A DNA stretch of 64,000 bases, taken from the NCBI RefSeq assembly GCF_918797505.1, contig NC_092793.1, positions 78,675,912-78,739,911 of the forward strand, read 5' to 3'. Position 1 is the stretch's first letter, and each line of letters begins with the position of its first letter. The DNA is from Bemisia tabaci. Taxonomy: Eukaryota > Arthropoda > Insecta > Hemiptera > Aleyrodidae. Positions 58,170 through 64,000 of this stretch are shown piece after piece. The notes under the pieces were generated by a model, which worked only from the letters and a program-made list of their open reading frames with translations, was not told the DNA's origin and searched no databases. The translations under genes were made by a program, and so were the position numbers.

Positions 58170-58244
58170 CTGGGCTGAGAAAAAACGTCATATGAGCCTC
58201 TGAACATTGCCAAATTACTGCTGATAAATTAATTCGCACGGCAG
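58170..58244. mobile_element. Internally deleted family B derivative
   Basis: About 75 bases read GCTGAGAAAAAACGTCATATG, then ACATTGCCAAATTACTG, then directly GCACGGCAG. This is the left 50 bases of family B joined to its last 10, with the middle missing. Confidence 0.6.
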
Positions 58245-58347
58245 TATACGACCCTAACATTCGGATTAGAAACCGGTCTCCTTCTTTACATTAAGAATGA
58301 GCCTGAATATTTATATCTCGATTGTAAGTTTCGTACTTCTTACCCGG

Positions 58348-58580
58348 CACTGGAAAAAAAAAACACATTGGATCTAGAGGCCACACTCTTGAAAACATTG
58401 ACACGAAGCGGAACTCTTGATTCAATCAGATTTAAGCTTAAATTGAAAGGAAATCCGCTCAAATTAAGAGGCTCGGTCCTTGATTTAAGCTTAAATCTGA
58501 TTGAATCAAGAGTATTTTTTCTTGTCGATGTTTTTAAGAGTCTGGACTCAAGAACCAATGTGTTTTTTTTTTTTCCAAGG
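58348..58580. mobile_element. Family F fold-back, copy 2
   Basis: CACTGGAAAAAAAAAACACA opens, TGTGTTTTTTTTTTTTCC closes, the same arms and centre as copy 1 (GGATCTAGAGGCCACACTC, GATTTAAGCTTAAAT). The loop order is inverted relative to copy 1 (AATCCGCTCAAATTAAGAGG here). Confidence 0.85.
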
Positions 58581-58923
58581 AAGACAAAGCGAATCCATTT
58601 CTGAATGGTTCCTGTAATTTAGGCCTTCGAGGCCTGGATACACGCTCGAATTTCCGTCAATTGCCGATCAAAATGATGACAAAAATGGCGGTCGAGAGTT
58701 ATCTAGATTGATGGGTAAAATTAATTAAAACGGCGTGTTGATTGAAATGAGCATGAAATAAGCACGGTTGTGTGGAAATCAGATGACGGATGAGACGCAC
58801 AGTTCCATCATCTACCATGAAATTTTTGCAGGCCGCAAAAAATTGAGGGTGGATGGTGCGCACCAGTCACCATTTGATTGGAAATTGATGGAAATTTGAG
58901 CGCATATCCAGACCATCATTGTG

Positions 58924-59110
58924 TCACAAACGGGAATAAAGATAACGCTTTCACCAATTGCAAAGATAATGAACCGGGATGGACTGGGGTATTGGGGGTG
59001 CGGCAAGGAACAAATGGAGGGAGAGAGGACAGGGAGACAGAAATTCAGGAATGGGGTCATCGAAGGTTAAAAAACCGTCTCATTTGTGTAATCTTTATTC
59101 CCGTTTGTGA
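58924..59110. mobile_element. Stand-alone element N
   Basis: TCACAAACGGGAATAAAGAT opens and ATCTTTATTCCCGTTTGTGA closes. The interior, inverted, is related to that of N inside C1 (TTTGCAATYGGTGAAA, GTTCCTTGCCG). No clear duplication at the borders. Confidence 0.75.
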
Positions 59111-59659
59111 CATCCATAATCAGCGTTGGACCAACTCTCTCTATGAAGGGACTCCAGTGCAGGCTCCATCCGGTAGGAGGAATATTATTCCGTTGGATAC
59201 GGGGTGGATTTTTGGCAATTTTGAAAGCCTTAACCTCGGCTAAAAAGGGTCTCTTGCATGCGAAAGATTCAGCCGCGTGAGTAGACCTCTACTAAATATA
59301 TTTTCGGAAAATCACATCATCAGGTGTCAGAGCGTCTCCCCCGCGAACCTCGAAATAGCGGCAGAGAATACATACATGGAAGTCACTCCTACGCAGAGGC
59401 GCACTGGCCCACTGGGAAATCGAAGAACTCCTGGTGGGCCGGTCGAAAGGTAAAAGAAAGAAAGAGAAAAAGAAAATAAAATAGAGGAGAGGAGAGAAAA
59501 AAAGAAGGGGCAAAGAAAACAAGAGGACACCAGGTGATGAAAAGAGCTCTTGAGTATATGAGTAGCTTTGAGACACCTTAGAGAGTGAGTCGGCTGCACA
59601 AATTCTAAGAGGGCCAGCGGCTCAAACTCAGACCGGCCCTTCGAAAATTCCCGAGACGA

Positions 59660-60006
59660 TGAAAATTTTTGGTCGCGAAAATTAAAAGAGGCCCACACCA
59701 TAATCCTCCGCGTGACTCTGACTGGCTCATATCAAAAAAGAGCGAGGACGCTAGAAATTTTGGACCATATCAATTCATAAATTGGCCGGAGGCACAAATC
59801 TTGAGTTCGTTCATGAATTTGACCAGCTCTCTAAAAATTTATGAGACGGCAGCAAATTTGGGGCGTTTCAGTCTAAATCATGATTTTTTTATAAATCTGA
59901 TAGGCCTGCCAGCAATTTTGGACCATGCCAGTTTAAAAGTGGGCCGGTGGCCCAAATCATAATCTTCTCCATGGATTTGACTGATTCTCCAAAAAATTTT
60001 ACGGCG
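59660..60006 (+). repeat. Degenerate repeat block, units of about 95 bp
   Basis: Three or four units share the order GCAATTTTGGACCATGCCAG, then GGCCGGTGGCCCAAATC, then GGATTTGACTGATTCTCC, then AAAAATTTTACGG. The upstream phrase CAGAGGCGCACTGGCCCACT (59394) is hAT-end-like. It may be another keyword element; the right end was not identified. Confidence 0.5.
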
Positions 60007-60449
60007 CTAAAAAGAAGTGAGGGTCGCTACCTTTAAAACATGACTGCGATTAAAATTGTAAAATGATAATAAATAAAAAATTCCCGAATTTGTTACATGC
60101 AAAAATTTGAAAGTATTTTGTGCTAGAAGTAAGTGAACAGCGGAATTTTTCCGCAGAGGTCGATCGAAAATATGTGTCAAGGAAGCCTCAAAATGCGTCC
60201 AATAATAGATTTGAAATTTCACAAATTTTCCGGGGGAGGCCTCCCGGAACTGGGACTGGACTGGGGAGTCAATGAAAGAGCCTACAAGTAAAAGTCGTTT
60301 CCCTTGCGTGGTTCTTTATAGAAGTATTTATAAAAATATATAAATGCAAAGAAGGAAATTAGTTGCGTTTTGAAACAATTGAAATAAAAATAATTCCAAC
60401 AAATTGTACAAAACTTCAAAATAATATGTTGAAAACCGGCGACGCCGCA

Positions 60450-60660
60450 AGTTTGAATAATCGCGTCCAACACAGTGCAGCCAGCGCGGCGCGAGGCTAC
60501 CGCGTACGGCACAAAACGCATAGTGGCGCCTTATAAGACCGCAGGATACTTCAAGCATTGCGCGTACAGCACGGTGCACGCAACACGCAACGCATGGCAG
60601 CAGGCCGCGCCTTATAAGTCTGCTGGATACTTCATGCATTGTGCGTATAGCAAGGTAGCA
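60450..60660 (+). repeat. Family I block with two 82-bp units
   Basis: The head AGTTTGAATAATCGCGTCC and CACAGTGCAGCCAGCGCGG matches the 10.2-kb block; GCGCCTTATAAG recurs at 60526 and 60608, each leading to GGATACTTCAAGCATTGCGC or similar. It ends some 50 bp from the dlg1 exon donor. Confidence 0.8.
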
Positions 60661-60711
60661 CTTTGACGTGTAGCTAATGAATTAGAGTATACAAAGAAGG
60701 GAAAATCTTAC

Positions 60712-60843
60712 CTAATAGAGCTTGGAATAGTCGTGACTTGAAGATTCTGATGACGCGTTCGATGGCGAGTCGAAGTTGCTTGTCTTGAGGTCGAGTCAAT
60801 TTGGCGTGGTAATCCTCCAAGAGCTCCAATGCACGATGAGCTT
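60712..60843 (-). CDS. dlg1: Internal exon of disks large 1 (dlg1): N-terminal L27 domain
   Basis: Seen: on the minus strand a pyrimidine-rich tract ending TTGTTCCAG precedes the exon and GTAAGATT follows it, giving canonical acceptor and donor sites. The 132 bases read 43 codons without a stop, with 2 bases at the start and 1 at the end, so both introns are phase 1. The peptide begins AHRALELLEDYHAKLTRPQD and ends IERVIRIFKSRLFQALL. Known: this is the L27 domain at the N terminus of Discs large MAGUK proteins (residues around 7-50), where E from a split GAA precedes AHRALELL and D from a split GAY starts DIQEFYE; both split codons fit here. Dlg is a cortical scaffold at septate junctions and synapses, and its L27 domain pairs with L27 domains of other MAGUK or LIN-7 type proteins. 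In Drosophila the L27 form is the DlgS97-type isoform. The flanking exons were not found in the window, so the neighbouring introns are long. Another MAGUK is unlikely given this match. Confidence 0.93.
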
Positions 60844-61215
60844 CTGGAACAAACAGACGACTTAGATGTTGCTGAGGGAGTAAGCATAAAGGTCAAAATA
60901 TCAAGTTCCCGACCTTCCGTATTGAAATACTGTCGAACTCTGATCGACGCTGGTCGGTCAGTTCCGCAATGCAGGGGACCCGGATGCCAGGAGACGTTCA
61001 AAGCGACGTAAAAATGCAAGCTTTACGTGAGGGCGAAAGATTAAGGAACGTCTGGATGACCGGGATACTTTCCTGGCACCGCTGAGCAGACTTACGACAC
61101 AAGGTCTACATCATCAGCTCAGACGGGATGAATAAGGAATATACAATGTTGCTGTTTCTCACTAACAAAACAAGAGATACAGTATTGCGGGACCTCGCGT
61201 GTGTTATCTAGCGGA
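60844..61215 (-). other. Upstream dlg1 intron, proximal part
   Basis: On the minus strand this DNA leads into the acceptor of the L27 exon. A frame of 103 codons runs through intron and exon in the wrong register and is not the gene product. Confidence 0.7.
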
Positions 61216-61369
61216 GGCGGATCCAGCAATTTGGCAACAGCGAATTTCCTTCATTTAAAGCTATGGTAAATAATTTATTCTTGACAGGGCACCTGACCCC
61301 TCCAAGAATTCGAACATTTCCATAGGTTTAAATGGAAGAAAACAATCTTCTCAATTTGTTGGATCCGCC
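61216..61369. mobile_element. Family P element, complete copy 2
   Basis: GGCGGATCCAGCAATTTGG opens and CAATTTGTTGGATCCGCC closes, a good inverted repeat. The middle (TTCATTTAAAGCTATGGTAA, CATAGGTTTAAATGGAAG) recalls the arms of family A, so P and A may be distantly related. Confidence 0.75.
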
Positions 61370-61620
61370 AATTTTATCTGGCAATATTAGGGCAATAAAC
61401 GGCAATAAATTCCCCGTCTTATCCCCGATCTGACAAGATTCAATAATAATTCCCGGTTTCCCCGGGGTTCCAGAAGTGTAAACGTTCTAATGAGTTGTTC
61501 TTGGTGAAAATTGTTTACAATGTTTTGAGGGGCCGCTCATAAAATACGTGACGCTATATTTCGAATTTTTCCACCACCCCAGTGACGCTTCTGAGGTCCC
61601 TAACTTTTAACATGTAAGAA

Positions 61621-61838
61621 ACTGGAGAAAAAAGTCACTTGAATCCTGAGTCTAAATGCCTAAAAGTTTAATGAGAGAAAGGCTCCTGATTCAATCGGAT
61701 TTTTGCTTGAATCAAAAGGAAATCCGCTTATTTTAGAGGCTGCACTTCAAGCAAAAATCCGATTGTATCAAGAGTACATCTTTTCGTCAAACTTTTTAGG
61801 ACTCCGGACTCTGGATCCAATAGAATTTTGCTCTCACT
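61621..61838. mobile_element. Family F fold-back, diverged copy 3
   Basis: ACTGGAGAAAAAAGTCACTT opens and ATAGAATTTTGCTCTCACT closes. GATTCAATCGGATTTTTGC and GCAAAAATCCGATTGTATC replace the AAGCTT-centred arms of copies 1 and 2, but CTCTTGATTCAATC, AAGGAAATCCGCT and GGACTCTGGATCCAAT are shared in order. Confidence 0.65.
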
Positions 61839-61959
61839 GACCCCCCAGAGCGTTACGTGTTTTAGGAACGGCCCTGTAAATAAAATTTTAAATTTTAACA
61901 ATGTAACTCTTTTGACACTGAATTATTGCGGTGCGCTTTAAAAAGTTCACGTCTCTTAT

Positions 61960-62460
61960 CACTAAACGAGTATATTGCTGAATGGGTTCCAGAGAGCGGG
62001 AAACCGAGCGTGCATTCGGGCAGGACGTCCGGCGCGGCGGCCGAAGTGTGGGCGAGGACAGATTAGGGCGTTTATTTACTCCCTGCTCTGCGCGGTTCGC
62101 CCCTCGATTTAACGGGGTGAAAAAACCCGCGGAACTTAAGCGCTCGTAAAAACCTCGAACTAACAACGAGCTTGGATTGGACTTGCGTCGTTCTTGCGGA
62201 GTTGGAGAGGCTTGGGTCCCAGGGTCCGCGAGCGAGTTCATTCCAGTCGTCAATCGGCCACGCTAGACTGGCGAGCGGCCAATTTTTCTCCGACTCCGTG
62301 CCGTCTTGCACCGAGTGTGATTTCGGCGCATTCATTAAAAATAAATCCAAGCGGGTGCACTCGTGGCATTGCAATCGCACACGACGCGACGGGCGAAACG
62401 CGTTTCCCGATACCGCCGCCAGGCAGCGCCATATCCAGGTGCGCCACCGCCATTCATAAA
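61960..62460. promoter_or_regulatory. CpG-rich region 1.1-1.6 kb upstream of the dlg1 exon
   Basis: High CpG density over about 500 bp (GGACGTCCGGCGCGGCGG, CACACGACGCGACGGGCG). Because dlg1 is read on the minus strand, this lies upstream of the L27 exon and could hold an alternative first exon or promoter. No ATG followed by a PVKKQ-like peptide is seen here, so the link is inference. Confidence 0.25.
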
Positions 62461-62511
62461 TCCCAAAACTACCTCTACTCCAGGGCGTAGTAGAGCGCAT
62501 AGAGTCGTAAC

Positions 62512-62893
62512 AGACGAATTTAGTGGTGACGTCACGGAGCGATATTGTTGGTTCGATATCTCGAGAGTCGAAATGTGCCCCAACAAACAAACATAACCTC
62601 CAAAATGAACAATTGACGAGAGATAATGCTAAAACTGCCTGAAACTAAAAAAATGCTCCATGGGACTTTAAAATTATGAAAGCTAGCCATTTACAAAAAC
62701 GTTCGAGATCACAATCACAAGAATTGATTGTATAATAAGCTCGTAATATCAGTGACAGTCATAAAGCGAATCCTCCTACCCCCCCCCCCCTGCCTAAATC
62801 CCGCAGATTCCTATGTGTTCGTTTGTTGCGGCACGTTTCGACTTTCGAGATATCGAGATTAAATCGAGATGTGACGTCACACTAAATTCGTCT
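62512..62893. mobile_element. Fold-back with CRE-like palindromes in both arms
   Basis: AGACGAATTTAGTGGTGACG opens and CGTCACACTAAATTCGTCT closes, with arms of about 85 bases (CGATATCTCGA, GTCGAAA, TGTTCGTTTGTTG). Each arm carries a TGACGTCAC motif, the CREB/ATF-type site core. The loop includes a C12 run (62779-62790). Confidence 0.78.
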
Positions 62894-62910
62894 ATGTAAA
62901 AAGGAGAGCT

Positions 62911-63163
62911 CTGCCGTGCTAAGGAAGAACGCCGTATGAACATTCGAGAGTTGCCAAATCATCCCGGATAAAACATGTGTTTTAGAGAAAGATTATGCGT
63001 ACGATTCATTGAAATTTTCAGACATTTTAGACAAAATTGCGAACAAATTTGTCTCAAAAAATTGAAGAAGAACATTCACAATTTTCCCAGTAAATTAGGT
63101 CTTTATTGAAGGAAATGTGGCAACGGCTAAAGATTCATACGGCGTTCTTCTTTAGTGCGGCAG
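62911..63163. mobile_element. Family B MITE, copy 5
   Basis: CTGCCGTGCTAAGGAAGAAC start, GTTCTTCTTTAGTGCGGCAG end, exact 4-bp duplication AGCT at 62907-62910 and 63164-63167. It lies 17 bp to the right of the CRE-bearing fold-back ending at 62893. Confidence 0.9.
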
Positions 63164-63383
63164 AGCTAGCGCCACATTCATACATTTTCCAGGTCCTGAA
63201 TTCCGAGACTCCTGTGCTGTCACGCCGGGTCATTTTCCGATACATTAATCGATTGTTTTCGATAAACGAGAACCTGGCCATCCGATGTAAACAAAGACGA
63301 GCTACGTATCCTACGCTCCAGAGTCACAGACAGTGTTTGCTTCAGTTCCTTCGAGAGCAGAGACGGAAAATTTCTAACTGAAA

Positions 63384-63535
63384 ATTTTGCTGAATTTTCT
63401 TCTGATCTCATCTAAAAGTCAGCAACTTTTGGAGAAAAAAAATGGCATTGGTATTCTTGTGAAAAATTTAATTTTTCTAGTAAATTTTGCAACCATTGAA
63501 TGGAGGTACGCTCCTTCGTCCGGGAAACGACGATA
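63384..63535 (+). repeat. Family T fragment, copy 3, abutting family H copy 2
   Basis: TTTTCTTCTGATCTCATC, TTTTGCAACCATTGAATGG and CTTCGTCCGGGAAACGACG, then directly the family H fold-back. T may therefore be the outer part of the H element. Confidence 0.55.
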
Positions 63536-63550
63536 TGACCTCATACTATC

Positions 63551-64000
63551 CAGAATGGAAATGTTGCATGTTTGAGGAATTTGCGATTTGACTACTGGTA
63601 TTTATGTAAAAGTTCGCGAGAAACACAATTTTGCAACTGGTTTTCTCTGAAATGAACTCCCAAGCTCAAAAAAAGCTCTCAAGTTGCGGCCAAAATGGAG
63701 GGGATATCCCACGCGATCCTGAGAGTCCACCTCTACATCAAAACAAACTCTCTACGCAAAGATAGGAAGCAAGTACATTAGCAGTGTTGCCGTGTTTTCA
63801 GTTTTGGTGTCCCCAAAGGAAGTGGCAGCCCTGTCAATGTATTTGCTCCCTATCTTTGCATGGAGAGAGTTTGTTTTGATGTAGAGGTGGACTCTCAGGA
63901 TAGCGTGGGATATCCTCTTCATTTTGTCCTCAACTTGAGAGCTTTTTTTGAGCTTGGGAGTTGATTTCAGAGAAAACCAATGGCACCATCTTGTTTCTCG
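63551..64000. mobile_element. Family H fold-back, copy 2, cut by the window end
   Basis: CAGAATGGAAATGTTGCATG opens. The same arms as at 51317 follow, including GGAGGGGATATCCCACGCG and later GTGGGATATCC. The right arm reaches CATCTTGTTTCTCG at the last base and should continue beyond the window. Confidence 0.82.

Noticed and set aside
60708..61019. A 103-codon minus-strand frame covering the dlg1 exon
   Set aside because: It is in a different register from the L27 peptide and crosses the splice acceptor; only the spliced exon is coding.
62072..62590. A 172-codon minus-strand frame upstream of the dlg1 exon
   Set aside because: It lies in CpG-rich DNA where stops are rare, includes part of a transposon arm, and does not resemble the N terminus of Dlg.

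Overview
This window looks like AT-rich animal DNA, most probably from an insect, and intronic or intergenic in character. There is no bacterial or viral gene organisation: no operons, no densely packed long reading frames and no ribosome-binding sites. The longest open frames (up to about 170 codons) fall on fold-back repeats or GC-rich patches and read as unrelated protein. A hemipteran such as a whitefly would fit the repeat load, but I cannot show that from sequence alone.

The one confident protein-coding feature is a 132-bp internal exon on the minus strand (60712-60843) with consensus splice sites and phase 1 on both sides. It encodes the start of the L27 domain of the MAGUK scaffold protein Discs large (dlg1). 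Neither the preceding start exon nor the following 'DIQEFYE' exon was found, so much of the window may be large dlg1 introns. A short, broken C-terminal tail of a non-LTR retrotransposon lies at 34663-34893. A tRNA-derived SINE with intact A and B boxes lies at 18896-19104.

Most of the rest is a dense, layered deposit of small non-autonomous DNA transposons, many with checkable target-site duplications (TSDs). Family A is a palindromic hAT-like MITE starting CAGTGGCGTGGCGTG, with nine copies; about eight of them have exact or near-exact 7-8 bp TSDs. Family B (CTGCCGTGCTAAGG) has five full copies with exact or near-exact 4-bp TSDs, plus two altered ones. Family C (GAGTCCCTTTATA) inserts at TA and carries an inner element N (TCACAAACGGGAATAAAG). 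Family G (CAGAGACAAGAG) has an exact 8-bp TSD. Large fold-backs (E, F, H, K, S and others) and several dispersed families (D, I, L, M, O, P, R, T, W) complete the picture.

Two patterns stand out. First, a set of inverted-repeat elements have interiors made almost entirely of one degenerate keyword, and the keyword differs between elements (aggcgcc; cctgatattttc; cagtact/ttccgga; tcgattcacgg; ttccactgg; acttcggtt/acatctgaa; ttttccagg). Several have clean TSDs, so they are mobile units rather than passive low-complexity DNA. Second, a family A element at 41602-42195 has been split by a 52-bp tandem array related to repeats at 10.2 and 60.5 kb, yet the composite is bounded by one exact 8-bp duplication.

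Layout: 0-9 kb sparse, with a 1-kb TIR element at 4.67-5.72 kb; 9-14 kb A, G, I and O elements; 17-22.3 kb nested keyword elements and the SINE; 23-30 kb A, C and S elements and a CpG-rich patch at 29.8 kb; 30-37.5 kb B, D, K, A, the hAT-like keyword element and the LINE tail; 39-44.5 kb a 206-bp duplication, the composite A element and more fold-backs; 46.8-48.1 kb a nested fold-back; 51-59 kb H, L, A, F, a TAG microsatellite, D and C; 60.7 kb the dlg1 exon; 61-64 kb P, F, a CRE-bearing fold-back, B and a truncated H.
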